NCBI GenBank assembly: GCA_937952245.1
Contig: CALFYS010000116.1
Location: forward strand, 29,310 to 93,309
Reading direction: 5' to 3'
DNA length: 64,000 nucleotides
From: an uncultured Alphaproteobacteria bacterium
GTDB lineage: Bacteria > Pseudomonadota > Alphaproteobacteria > Puniceispirillales > UBA1172
Position 1 is the stretch's first letter. Every line of letters begins with the position of its first letter. The notes beneath the pieces were generated by a model, which worked only from the letters and a program-made list of their open reading frames with translations, did not search any database and was not told where the DNA came from. The position numbers and the translations under genes were made by a program. Positions 51,311 to 60,012 of the stretch are shown here, in pieces.

Positions 51311-51919
51311 ATGACAAAAGAAGTTTCTTTCACACGGATGGATCAAGGCACGTTTGAAGATTATCAAATGCTGGCCGAACTTGAGCATGATTATTGCGCC
51401 ATGACCGCTGATCGGATTCTATCGCAATTGGCGCTTCAAGCCGAAGACACAATGACCGGATATAAAATCAACCGTCTTGAACATGGCTTGCAATCCGCGG
51501 CGCGGGCTGAGGCTGATGGCGCTGATATTGATTGGGTGGTGGCGGCATTAATTCATGATATTGGTGATGGTCTATCGCCGCAGAATCATGATCGCATGGC
51601 GGCTGAAATCATCCGCCCGTTTGTCCGTGAGGAAGTCTCATGGGTGGTGGAAAAGCACGGTATTTTCCAGATGAAATATTACGGCCATCATTATGGATGG
51701 AATCCAGACCAGCGGGATGAATTTAAAGACAACCCCTATTGGCAGTCTTGCGCGGATTTTTGCGAACGCTGGGATCAAACCTCATTTGATCCGGATTACC
51801 CCATGCCTGACCTTGATCATTTCGCGCCATTGGTGCGTGAGGTGTTTGGCCGCAAAGCATGGGATGAAAGCCATATCATGCCGGGGGTTGTCAAAGGCAT
51901 CCCGAAAGCCGCCGCGTAA
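51311..51919 (+). CDS. HD-domain diiron oxygenase-like protein (PhnZ/TmpB/MIOX family)
   Basis: HD-fold protein of 202 aa. The ligand set H58 (LEHGLQ), H82-D83 (LIHDIGD), H93, H116 (VEKHG) and D155 (ERWDQTS) matches in order and nearly in spacing the six iron ligands of PhnZ as I remember them (34, 58, 59, 80, 104, 161). PhnZ and TmpB oxidatively cleave phosphonate C-P bonds with a mixed-valent diiron centre; myo-inositol oxygenase is a distant cousin. Y51 lies seven residues before the first His. The start at ATG 51311 is chosen over an upstream TTG (51251). No phosphonate gene is nearby, so the substrate is open. Confidence 0.82.
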   Translation: MTKEVSFTRMDQGTFEDYQMLAELEHDYCAMTADRILSQLALQAEDTMTGYKINRLEHGLQSAARAEADGADIDWVVAALIHDIGDGLSPQNHDRMAAEIIRPFVREEVSWVVEKHGIFQMKYYGHHYGWNPDQRDEFKDNPYWQSCADFCERWDQTSFDPDYPMPDLDHFAPLVREVFGRKAWDESHIMPGVVKGIPKAAA

Positions 51920-51954
51920 TTGCATCTTTTTTTGATCACGACTTAGGAACGATC

Positions 51955-52944
51955 ATGTCACTTCTTGAATTTCTGGCATCCGCCCAACAGCAAGGCCATG
52001 CTGATGCTGATTTGGTTTCTGTTATCACCGCGCTGGCTGATGCCGCTGAGCAAATTGATCATCTGGTGCGGCGCGATGGGCTGGGGGTCAACCTTGGTTC
52101 TGAGATTGGCGATACCAACGCCGATGGCGACAGCCAGAAAGCCTTGGATGTGCGGTCAGAAGACATTATTATCGAAGCGTTAAAAGGCCCAAATGGCAAT
52201 CATCAGGGCGCGGCGGCGTTATTGTCCGAAGAACAAGACACCCCCATTCCCTTAAATGACAACGGCAGTTTGATCGTGGCGGTGGACCCGTTGGACGGAT
52301 CCTCGAATATCAGCGTCAATGTCACCATAGGGACGATTTTCTCCATTCTTCCGGCAAATGGTGATGCTGATGCCAATAGCCTTCAGCCCGGGCGGAATCA
52401 AATCGCGGCTGGGTTTTTCACCTATGGCCCGCAAACAACCTTGATCATGTGTTTTGCGGCCAGCGATAATGTTGTGACCTTTACTCTTGATCCTGATGGA
52501 AAAGGTTTTGTTAAGACCGGTGAAGGGGTCAAGATTCCATCCACCACGAAAGAATTTGCCATCAACTCCGCTTATACGAATCACTGGTTTAAACCGGTGC
52601 AAAATTGGATGGCGGATACATTAGCGGGTCAATCGGGCCCCCAAGGCAAAGATTATCGCATGCGCTGGGTCGGCTCTTTGGTCTCTGACGCGTGGCGAAT
52701 TTTCCAACGTGGCGGCATTTTTCTCTACCCCGCGGATCAACGCCCGGGCAATGAAACAGGCCGCCTGCGGTTGGTCTATGAAGCCAACCCGATTGCACTT
52801 TTGGCTGAAAAAGCAGGGGGTAAGGCCTCAAATGGTGAGGGCGCTATTCTGGATATGATGCCGCAACATTTGCACCAGCGGGTGCCGTTATTCTTTGGCG
52901 CGTCATCCGAAGTCACGCGACTTGAAAACGACCATAAGAAATAA
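51955..52944 (+). CDS. fbp: Fructose-1,6-bisphosphatase class I
   Basis: Removes the 1-phosphate of fructose 1,6-bisphosphate in gluconeogenesis; 329 aa. AVDPLDGSSNISVN near residue 105 holds the metal ligands, AALLSEEQD supplies the upstream glutamates, and RMRWVGSLVSDAWRIFQRGGIFLYP is the substrate-phosphate region. It starts 36 nt after the HD-domain gene on the same strand. In bacteria lacking a Calvin cycle (no rbcLS or prk is visible here) it serves gluconeogenesis with pckA. Confidence 0.95.
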   Translation: MSLLEFLASAQQQGHADADLVSVITALADAAEQIDHLVRRDGLGVNLGSEIGDTNADGDSQKALDVRSEDIIIEALKGPNGNHQGAAALLSEEQDTPIPLNDNGSLIVAVDPLDGSSNISVNVTIGTIFSILPANGDADANSLQPGRNQIAAGFFTYGPQTTLIMCFAASDNVVTFTLDPDGKGFVKTGEGVKIPSTTKEFAINSAYTNHWFKPVQNWMADTLAGQSGPQGKDYRMRWVGSLVSDAWRIFQRGGIFLYPADQRPGNETGRLRLVYEANPIALLAEKAGGKASNGEGAILDMMPQHLHQRVPLFFGASSEVTRLENDHKK

Positions 52945-53086
52945 CGCCCGAATGAATCCCAAGGAAAGTTGATAACCTTCACTTGAAGCCTTATCCAACA
53001 CTTGCTAGAAAGAACCCGCACAGAAGATATGCCAACCCGCTGATGAGTTCATGTGAACCAAGGGTATCTAAAAGCATAAATTCTTG

Positions 53087-53127
53087 TCCCTGATGTCTTG
53101 CATTTGAGAAAGGCCATCCCTGATGTC
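53087..53127. repeat. Duplicated 11-bp start-codon segment before tkt
   Basis: TCCCTGATGTC occurs at 53087-53097 and again at 53117-53127, 30 bp apart. The second copy contains the tkt ATG (53123). The first provides an ATG at 53093 followed by a TGA four codons later. The rest of the 178 bp gap (52945-53122) shows no clear terminator for fbp. Confidence 0.75.
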
Positions 53128-55126
53128 AACACCCGCTGCATCAACCCGCTCCCCCGAATTATCGCGTAAAATGGCTGATGCCATCCGGTTCTTAGCCGCT
53201 GATGCTGTTCAGGCCGCCAAATCAGGACACCCGGGCATGCCCATGGGGATGGCTGATGTCGCGACGGTGCTGTTTTCGGATTTCATCAAAATCAACCCCG
53301 CTGACCCTTCATGGCCTGATCGTGACCGCTTTATTCTATCGGCGGGTCATGGCTCAATGCTGCATTATGCCCTTAATCATTTGCTGGGCTATGCCGATAT
53401 GACCATGGATCAATTGCGGAATTTCCGCCAGATGGGGGCGATCACCGCTGGCCATCCTGAATATGGCATGGCGACAGGGATTGAAACCACCACTGGCCCG
53501 CTGGGGCAAGGCATTGCCACGTCCGTTGGTTTTGCGCTGGCTGAACGCATGATGGCGGCTAAATTTGGCGCTAATCTTGTTGACCACCGCACGTGGGTCA
53601 TCGCGGGCGATGGCTGTCTGCAAGAAGGCATTAGCCATGAAGCGATTGATCTGGCGGGGCATTTGAAATTGGGTCGTCTTAATGTGCTTTGGGATGACAA
53701 TTCCATTTCCATTGATGGCGCAACAGGGCTTTCCACCTCAATGAATCAGATTCAGCGTTTCCGCGCCGCGGGTTGGCACGTCCAGACTGTTGATGGCCAT
53801 GACCATGATGCTATTCGTGAAGCTCTCGCCGCTGCCGCCGCCAATCGCAAACCATCATTGGTGGCGTGCAAGACCACCATCGGTTTTGGTGCGCCGACGC
53901 TGGCCGGAACCGCAAAGACCCATGGCGCGCCATTGGGTGATGACGAAATCGCTGGTATGCGCAAGGCTCTAGGCTGGACAGCAGACCCGTTCACCATCCC
54001 CCAAGATATTGCTGATGCTTGGGCAGATGTGGGCAAACGGTCACTTGCCGCTTATGATGAATGGCAAGATCGCCTTGAAAACTCACCGAAAAAGAAACGC
54101 TTTGATGCGGCGATGTCAGGCGAAATGCCGGTTAAATTAACCCGCGCCATGAAAGCCTATAAGCAATCTTTAAAAGAAGAAGCGCCGAAATTGGCCACGC
54201 GCCAATCCAGCCAAAAGGCCCTTGAGGTGATCAACGCCGCCACAGACCTGACGGTTGGTGGTTCGGCTGATTTGACCGGATCAAACCTGACAAAAACTGA
54301 AACAACCCTGCCGATCACCCCGGGCAAATATAAAGGCCGCTATATCCATTACGGTATCCGTGAACATGGCATGGCGGCGGCGATGAACGGGATCGCGCTG
54401 CATGGCGGGATGGTGCCTTACGGCGGCACGTTCCTTGTCTTTACCGATTACGCCCGTGGGGCTATTCGTCTTTCCGCGCTGATGAAACAGCGGGTGATCT
54501 ATGTCATGACCCATGATTCCATCGGCCTTGGTGAAGATGGGCCGACCCACCAGCCTGTTGAACATATGGCGATGTTGCGGGCGACCCCTAATCTGTTGGT
54601 GTTCCGCCCCGGCGATGCGGTGGAAGTGGCCGAAGCATGGGAAGCGGCGTTGATGCAAAAAGACGCGCCATCTGTTTTGGCTTTATCCCGCCAAGGCACG
54701 CCAACCCTAAGGCAAGAAAAATCCCATGATAACCTGACCATGAAGGGCGGATATGTTCTGCGGGAAGCCTCTGGCAAGCGTGACATCACCATCATGGCGA
54801 CGGGCACGGAATTGGCCTTGGCCATGGAAGCGGCGGATACATTGAAAGAGAAATACGCCCTGCACGCGGCGGTTGTCTCCATGCCATGTTGGGAATTGTT
54901 TGACCAGCAAGATGATGCCTATAAAGCCAGCGTTTTGGGGGATGCCCCAAGATTGGCGATTGAGGCGGCTGTTCGTTTTGGCTGGGATCGTTATCTTGGT
55001 GATAATGGTGATTTTGTGGGGATGCCGGGCTTTGGTGAATCCGCTCCGGCGCCTGCGCTTTATGACCACTTCAAGATCACCGCCGATGAAACTGTCGCTA
55101 AGGCGGTTGCGTTGATTCAGTCTTAA
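53123..55126 (+). CDS. tkt: Transketolase
   Basis: ThDP enzyme moving two-carbon units between sugar phosphates; 667 aa, full length. [26 protein letters not shown] is the diagnostic N-terminus, the ThDP/Mg loop is [16 protein letters not shown] near residue 155, the catalytic glutamate lies in [19 protein letters not shown] near residue 412, and [26 protein letters not shown] residues follow. It is followed by gap and rpe, so the enzymes that handle glyceraldehyde 3-phosphate and pentose phosphates are encoded together; ribose from nucleoside salvage would enter here. Confidence 0.97.
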   Translation: MSTPAASTRSPELSRKMADAIRFLAADAVQAAKSGHPGMPMGMADVATVLFSDFIKINPADPSWPDRDRFILSAGHGSMLHYALNHLLGYADMTMDQLRNFRQMGAITAGHPEYGMATGIETTTGPLGQGIATSVGFALAERMMAAKFGANLVDHRTWVIAGDGCLQEGISHEAIDLAGHLKLGRLNVLWDDNSISIDGATGLSTSMNQIQRFRAAGWHVQTVDGHDHDAIREALAAAAANRKPSLVACKTTIGFGAPTLAGTAKTHGAPLGDDEIAGMRKALGWTADPFTIPQDIADAWADVGKRSLAAYDEWQDRLENSPKKKRFDAAMSGEMPVKLTRAMKAYKQSLKEEAPKLATRQSSQKALEVINAATDLTVGGSADLTGSNLTKTETTLPITPGKYKGRYIHYGIREHGMAAAMNGIALHGGMVPYGGTFLVFTDYARGAIRLSALMKQRVIYVMTHDSIGLGEDGPTHQPVEHMAMLRATPNLLVFRPGDAVEVAEAWEAALMQKDAPSVLALSRQGTPTLRQEKSHDNLTMKGGYVLREASGKRDITIMATGTELALAMEAADTLKEKYALHAAVVSMPCWELFDQQDDAYKASVLGDAPRLAIEAAVRFGWDRYLGDNGDFVGMPGFGESAPAPALYDHFKITADETVAKAVALIQS

Positions 55127-55151
55127 TATCAGATCACATAAGGAAATATCC

Positions 55152-56159
55152 ATGACCACCAGAATTGCCATTAATGGGTTTGGCCGTATTGGCCGGCTTG
55201 TGATGCGAAGCGTTATCGAAACAGGCCGTACCGATGTTGAAATTGTGGGCATCAATTCATCAGGTGATGCCAAGGCAAATGCTCATTTGTTGCGCTATGA
55301 CACTGTCCATGGTCGACTGAACCAAGACATCACCGTTGATGGTGAGACAATGGATTATGGCCGGGGTAAGATCAGGTTTTCTTCTGAACGTGATCCCAAA
55401 TTAATTCCATGGCAGGATTTGGATGTTGATATTGTCATGGAATGCACCGGTGCTTTTAATGATCGGGATAAGGCGGCCGCGCATTTGGAAAATAACGCCA
55501 AGCGTGTTTTGGTCTCTGCTCCGGCAAAAAATGCCGATTTAACCGTGGTCTATGGCATTAACCATGACCAGTTGACCGCTGATCATCATGTGGTTTCAAA
55601 CGCCTCTTGCACCACCAATTGCCTGGCGCCTGTGGCGGCGGTGTTGGATGAGGCGTTTGGCATCAAAAGCGGTTTCATGACGACAATCCATTCCTATACC
55701 GGTGATCAGCCGACATTGGATAAAAACCATAAAGACCTTTATCGGGCGCGTGCCGCCGCCGCCAATATGATCCCCACCACCACGGGGGCGGCCAAAGCGG
55801 TGGCGTTGGTGTTGCCGCAACTGAAAGGCAAATTGGATGGTGTCGCGATCCGTGTGCCGACCGCGAATGTATCGGCGGTTGATCTGACCTTCCAAGCCGA
55901 AAAAGACATCAGCGTTGACGCGATTAATGATGCTATCCGCCGTGCCGCCGATGGGCCATTAAAAGGCGTGTTGGGCTATACTGATGAACAATTGGTGTCA
56001 TCTGATTTCAATCATGACCCTCATTCATCAATTGTGCATACCGATCAAACCAAAGTCATGGATGGCGGGTTTTGCCGTGTGCTGGCTTGGTATGATAATG
56101 AATGGGGCTTTTCCATGCGGATGGTGGATAATGCTGTCGCCATGGGGAAATTGTTGTAA
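55152..56159 (+). CDS. gap: Glyceraldehyde-3-phosphate dehydrogenase (type I)
   Basis: Interconverts glyceraldehyde 3-phosphate and 1,3-bisphosphoglycerate; 335 aa. INGFGRIGRLVMRS binds the dinucleotide, SNASCTTNCLAP carries the catalytic Cys153, and TTIHSYTGDQ the histidine near 180. The residue after strand 2 that usually is Asp (IND) and enforces NAD over NADP is Ser36 here (GINSSGDAKAN), so dual or NADP use is possible. Start ATG 55152 has AAGGAAAT. Located between tkt and rpe; pgk is 5.5 kb away. Confidence 0.95.
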   Translation: MTTRIAINGFGRIGRLVMRSVIETGRTDVEIVGINSSGDAKANAHLLRYDTVHGRLNQDITVDGETMDYGRGKIRFSSERDPKLIPWQDLDVDIVMECTGAFNDRDKAAAHLENNAKRVLVSAPAKNADLTVVYGINHDQLTADHHVVSNASCTTNCLAPVAAVLDEAFGIKSGFMTTIHSYTGDQPTLDKNHKDLYRARAAAANMIPTTTGAAKAVALVLPQLKGKLDGVAIRVPTANVSAVDLTFQAEKDISVDAINDAIRRAADGPLKGVLGYTDEQLVSSDFNHDPHSSIVHTDQTKVMDGGFCRVLAWYDNEWGFSMRMVDNAVAMGKLL

Positions 56160-56168
56160 GATAGGCTC

Positions 56169-56846
56169 ATGACCAGACCGATCCGAATTGCACCGTCAAT
56201 TTTATCCGCTGATTTTTCCAAAATCGGTGAGGAAGTTGCCGCTATTGACGCGGCGGGGGCGGATTGGATTCACCTTGATGTGATGGATGGGGATTTTGTC
56301 CCCAACATCACGTTTGGCCCGCCGGTTATCCGTGATTTAAGACGTCATTCGGCGAAATGTTTTGATGCCCATCTGATGATCAGCAATCCGGACGCGTATA
56401 TCTCCGATTTTAAAAACGCTGGGTCTGAGATTATCACCATCCACGCTGAGGTGTGCCGCCATCTGGATCGGTCTTTGACGGCTATTCGTGATGCTGGCGT
56501 CAAAGCTGGGGTTGCGATTAACCCCGCCACCCCTGTTGAGGCGATTGCCCATGTCTTGGATCGGGTTGATTTGATTCTATTGATGACGGTTAACCCGGGA
56601 TTCGGCGGCCAGAAATTTATCCATTCCGTCTTGCCCAAAATTGAAGCTATTCGTGATATGGTGGATGGGCGCGATATTGATATTGAAGTCGATGGTGGCG
56701 TTACCGTTGAAACCGCGCCATTGGTGGCCAAAGCAGGGGCAAATGTATTGGTGGCTGGCTCTGCCGTCTTTGGTGATCGTGACCCGCAATATTACGCCGA
56801 AAATATTAAAGCCATCCGTGATGCCGCGGAAGCGGCACAAAATTAA
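56169..56846 (+). CDS. rpe: Ribulose-phosphate 3-epimerase
   Basis: Interconverts ribulose 5-phosphate and xylulose 5-phosphate; 225 aa TIM barrel. Motifs in order are RIAPSILSADFSKIG, DWIHLDVMDGDFVPNITFGP with metal ligands, DAHLMISNPD, MTVNPGFGGQKFI and the phosphate-binding EVDGGVTVETAPL. It lies 9 nt after gap in a tkt-gap-rpe unit and is followed 22 nt later by psd. Confidence 0.96.
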   Translation: MTRPIRIAPSILSADFSKIGEEVAAIDAAGADWIHLDVMDGDFVPNITFGPPVIRDLRRHSAKCFDAHLMISNPDAYISDFKNAGSEIITIHAEVCRHLDRSLTAIRDAGVKAGVAINPATPVEAIAHVLDRVDLILLMTVNPGFGGQKFIHSVLPKIEAIRDMVDGRDIDIEVDGGVTVETAPLVAKAGANVLVAGSAVFGDRDPQYYAENIKAIRDAAEAAQN

Positions 56847-56868
56847 TCAAGATCATTGAGGATCATTG

Positions 56869-57576
56869 ATGCATATTTTTGATACGATAAAAACAAGTGT
56901 TCTCGTTCCCATCCATCCCGCGGGGCGGCCCTTTATTGCTATTTTTGCCGTGGCAACGGTGATCTTGACCATGATTTGGGAACATTTGTTTTTCCCTGGC
57001 CTGATCTTGACACTCTGGTGTGTGTATTTCTTCCGCAATCCGGTGCGCGTCACGCCCCAGCGGGCTGATCTCGTCATTTCACCTGCCGATGGCCGTGTGC
57101 TTTCAGTCGAAGACTTGCCGCCGCCAGCGGAATTGGATTTGCCCGATGGCAAATACACCCGCATCGCGATATTCATGAATGTCTTTGATGTCCATGTTAA
57201 CCGCGCGCCCATGGCCGGAGTGATTACCGATAAATTCTATTTCCCCGGGGCGTTCTTTAACGCCAGCCTTGATAAAGCCTCCAGCCAGAATGAACGTCTT
57301 GGCTTGGTGATGAAAACCGATCATGGCCCCACCATCGGGTTTATCCAAATCGCGGGTTTGGTGGCACGGCGTATTCTTTGTGATGTGTCCGAAGGTGATC
57401 AACTGACGACAGGTGAGCATTACGGCATTATCCGCTTTGGCAGTCGTGTTGATGTTTGGTTGCCGAAACCGGTCAAAGTCTTGGTGGCGCCCGGGCAAAC
57501 AACATTGGCGGGGGAGACCATGATCGCCGATTACGCGCGGGGCGCCAAAGCCATGGCAGAGAGCATCGCCCGATAA
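56869..57576 (+). CDS. psd: Phosphatidylserine decarboxylase proenzyme
   Basis: Membrane-associated pyruvoyl enzyme making phosphatidylethanolamine; 235 aa, the short archaeal/alphaproteobacterial type. Two hydrophobic helices (about residues 18-60) are followed by PADGRVLSVED, the Asp/His-bearing MNVFDVHVNRAPM, and the self-cleavage site IRFGSRVDVWLP near residue 187, where cleavage before Ser makes the pyruvoyl group. GAGGA favours ATG 56869. The stop overlaps the pssA start (TAATG), so substrate-making and decarboxylating enzymes are translationally coupled. Confidence 0.94.
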   Translation: MHIFDTIKTSVLVPIHPAGRPFIAIFAVATVILTMIWEHLFFPGLILTLWCVYFFRNPVRVTPQRADLVISPADGRVLSVEDLPPPAELDLPDGKYTRIAIFMNVFDVHVNRAPMAGVITDKFYFPGAFFNASLDKASSQNERLGLVMKTDHGPTIGFIQIAGLVARRILCDVSEGDQLTTGEHYGIIRFGSRVDVWLPKPVKVLVAPGQTTLAGETMIADYARGAKAMAESIAR

Positions 57577-58361
57577 TGGCTGAGCAGTTTGAACAAAAAC
57601 GGCGGCGGCGATTAAGCAGTGTCAATTTTGCATGGCTCTTGCCTAATCTGATCACGCTGGCGTCTTTGTCCTGCGGGATGACCGCCATCCGATATGCTTT
57701 CGCTGACCGCTTTGAAGCAGCGGTTTTATTGGTGGCGCTTGCCGGTATTTTTGACGCGCTTGATGGCCGGATGGCGCGGTTGTTGAAATCATCCAGCAAT
57801 TTTGGCGCGCAACTCGACAGTCTTTGTGACATGGTGGTCTTCGGGGTTGTGCCGGCGTTGATGCTGTATCTTTTCGCGCTGGAAGATGCCGGACGGATCG
57901 CTTGGGGGGCGTGTATTTTCTACGCCGCTTGTTGCGCTTTACGCTTGGCGCGGTTTAATTCGGAATTGCATGACACCCCAACATGGGCGGCGAATTATTT
58001 CACCGGAATCCCTTCACCCGCCGCGGCGTTTTTGGTGCTGCTGCCTATTATCGCCAGTTTCCGTTTAGATGCGGACATCATGCGGGAATCCTTGTTCTTG
58101 GCATCATGGTTGGTGGTGATTGGCATTGGGGCGATTTCCACCATCCCAACCTTCGCGGGTAAGGGCATTAAACTGCCGCGGGCATTGGCATTGCCAGCAT
58201 TAGGGTTTTTTGTCTTGGTGGTGGCGATGCTCATTTCACGCCCATGGGATGTTATGATCGCCCTTGGGGTGATTTATGTGGCCATGATTCCGGTATCAAT
58301 CATCCGGTTTAACCGCATCAAAACAAACGCGTTGAAAGCGGCTTCTGACCTTAAATCGTAA
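57576..58361 (+). CDS. pssA: CDP-diacylglycerol-serine O-phosphatidyltransferase
   Basis: Integral membrane enzyme of 261 aa that makes phosphatidylserine from CDP-diacylglycerol and serine. The CDP-alcohol phosphotransferase motif is read as FDALDGRMARLLKSSSNFGAQLDSLCDMV (D-G-x2-A-R-x8-G-x3-D-x3-D), near residue 65, surrounded by about eight hydrophobic helices. A basic N-terminus (QKRRRRLSS) precedes the first helix. ATG 57576 shares one base with the psd stop. The 3' end overlaps the convergent exporter gene by 11 nt. Confidence 0.95.
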   Translation: MAEQFEQKRRRRLSSVNFAWLLPNLITLASLSCGMTAIRYAFADRFEAAVLLVALAGIFDALDGRMARLLKSSSNFGAQLDSLCDMVVFGVVPALMLYLFALEDAGRIAWGACIFYAACCALRLARFNSELHDTPTWAANYFTGIPSPAAAFLVLLPIIASFRLDADIMRESLFLASWLVVIGIGAISTIPTFAGKGIKLPRALALPALGFFVLVVAMLISRPWDVMIALGVIYVAMIPVSIIRFNRIKTNALKAASDLKS

Positions 58362-58965
58362 TCACCAAGGCCAAGGCAACGGCGATTAAGGCCAGTCCTG
58401 TAAAGCGATTGACCCAACGCCCATAGGTTTCATGACAAGCGAATTTGCGGGCTTTATGCCCCAAGGCGGCCACCAATAATGGCCCCATCAACACGCTGAT
58501 AAACATCACCACAAAGACTTGTGTTCCCGTCATCACATCAATCATCGTCATGTCGATAAAGAGCGGCAGGAATGACAGGTAAAACACCATGACTTTGGGG
58601 TTGGTCAGGCTGATCATAAATCCGGTGGCGAATGAGGTGAGCAATTTGCGGGATGAAACAATCGTATCCCCCACCACCAAAGGCGGGCTTTTAAACTGCT
58701 GATACCCCAGCCATCCAAGATAGATTGCCCCCAAAACGCGGACAACCAGCAAGGCAGGGGCAATGTCATCGGCAAAACTGGCAACGGAGATCATCACCAC
58801 CAAAAGATAGATCATATCCCCCGTCACTTCCCCCAATGACATGGCGGCACCGTTTGAAAACCCGCGGTTGATCGTCACCGCAAGCACGGCAACAATCCCA
58901 GGGCCAGGCGTAATGGCAAAGATGAAACTGGCCAAGGCCAATGTCAGGAAGTTGAGATGTTCCAC
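58351..58965 (-). CDS. LysE/RhtB-family exporter
   Basis: Amino acid or metabolite exporter of 204 aa with about six helices. The family motif is FIFAITPGPGIVAVLAVTINRGFSNG at residues 14-40; GAIYLGWLGYQQFKSP and FMISLTNPKVMVFYLSFLP are also typical of the RhtB (homoserine/threonine) branch, as distinct from the ArgO branch at 42581. Substrate unknown. Its coding sequence overlaps the end of pssA by 11 nt on the opposite strand. Confidence 0.9.
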   Translation of the reverse strand: MEHLNFLTLALASFIFAITPGPGIVAVLAVTINRGFSNGAAMSLGEVTGDMIYLLVVMISVASFADDIAPALLVVRVLGAIYLGWLGYQQFKSPPLVVGDTIVSSRKLLTSFATGFMISLTNPKVMVFYLSFLPLFIDMTMIDVMTGTQVFVVMFISVLMGPLLVAALGHKARKFACHETYGRWVNRFTGLALIAVALALVITI

Positions 58966-59002
58966 CGGGTTTTGCCTCTTTTGCTTGTGCCTTTTTGGGG
59001 GG

Positions 59003-59557
59003 TTAACTGCTGACCTTCAGGGGGCCGGAGGTAATGTATTGGCCAAAACGTTCACACCAAATCAAAACCCCTTGATAGGCTGAGTTATCAATGCCAGCGG
59101 GGATTTCATAAGAGAAATTCTTAAACCCTTTGACCCGCGCGATTTCAACGCTATTGGCTTTGATGGCCAGAAATTCTTTTTCGGTTTCAACAAAACGTGG
59201 CGTTAGGTAAATCCGATAATCAGGCCCGGGGGAGACTTCACCATCAAGGGTGACACGGTTTTCCGATAAAAATAACGTGCCTTCGCCCCAATGCAGGCCA
59301 TCGCTGTCTTTCCGGTCACGAACAAACATGGCTTGCCTGTCTGCGCTTTCCGCTTCCGCCAAGACCAGTGATTGTTCCGCTGGCGCGTCGGCGATCAAAA
59401 TCGGCAGGTAATACACGCCTAAACCAAAACCAATCACAAGACCGGCAACAAATTTAGCCGTCAGCACCAGAATGATATGACGGCGGGCAAAATCCAGCAA
59501 TTTGCCAAATAAAGAAGACGATGGTTGGGAAGGGGTGTTCATGGCAGGTTTATTCAT
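59003..59557 (-). CDS. Membrane-anchored DM13-domain protein
   Basis: Protein of 184 aa with an N-terminal basic region and one membrane helix (about residues 30-55: LVIGFGLGVYYLPILIA), then a periplasmic DM13 domain (residues about 80-184). DM13 hallmarks are GEGTLFLSENRVTLDGEVSPGPDYRIYL near residue 100, YQGVLIWCERFGQYI with the conserved cysteine, and GPL at the end. The domain is thought to act in electron transfer or redox, but no bacterial function is firmly known. GAGG favours ATG 59557. The 131 bp upstream (59558-59688) is AT-rich and may hold a promoter. Confidence 0.85.
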   Translation of the reverse strand: MNKPAMNTPSQPSSSLFGKLLDFARRHIILVLTAKFVAGLVIGFGLGVYYLPILIADAPAEQSLVLAEAESADRQAMFVRDRKDSDGLHWGEGTLFLSENRVTLDGEVSPGPDYRIYLTPRFVETEKEFLAIKANSVEIARVKGFKNFSYEIPAGIDNSAYQGVLIWCERFGQYITSGPLKVSS

Positions 59558-59688
59558 GGTTTTAGCCTCAATATTTTCAGTCAAACGCAATCAATGAAAC
59601 AGTTATGTTTAATATGACACGTTCATACTTATGGTTATCCTATCATCAAATCGTTAAAATTTCGTAAAAGCAAATGACAAAACTGTGA

Positions 59689-60012
59689 TTAAATCCACGC
59701 TGTGATCAGCCATAAGGCGATCATCCCTGTGGAGATCGTCACCAGCACATTGCGGGTCAGGGCGGCGGCGACCATGGCCAAGAGAAAAGCCGGAATTTTC
59801 GGGTTGTCCATCACCATCACCGTGCCGTCAATCAGCAAGACATCGGGGATAATAATCGCCGCCAGCACCGAAGGCGCAACATAGGTCAGCACTTGCTTTA
59901 ATAGTTGCGGCAATTCGCGATCCTGAAACAGCCCAAGCATGGAAAAGCGGGCGGCGAATGTCAGCAGGCCTGAGGCGATCATCACCAACCAAATGAGATC
60001 AGAACCGATCAT
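59689..60012 (-). CDS. azlD: AzlD-type transporter subunit
   Basis: Small membrane protein of 107 aa with about four helices, the AzlD partner of AzlC. Conserved parts are ASGLLTFAARFSMLG, LLKQVLTYVAPSVLAAIIIPDVL and NPKIPAFLLAMVAAALTRNVL. Its start overlaps the azlC stop by 4 nt (ATGA), the usual arrangement. The pair exports branched-chain amino acids in characterised species. Confidence 0.92.
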   Translation of the reverse strand: MIGSDLIWLVMIASGLLTFAARFSMLGLFQDRELPQLLKQVLTYVAPSVLAAIIIPDVLLIDGTVMVMDNPKIPAFLLAMVAAALTRNVLVTISTGMIALWLITAWI

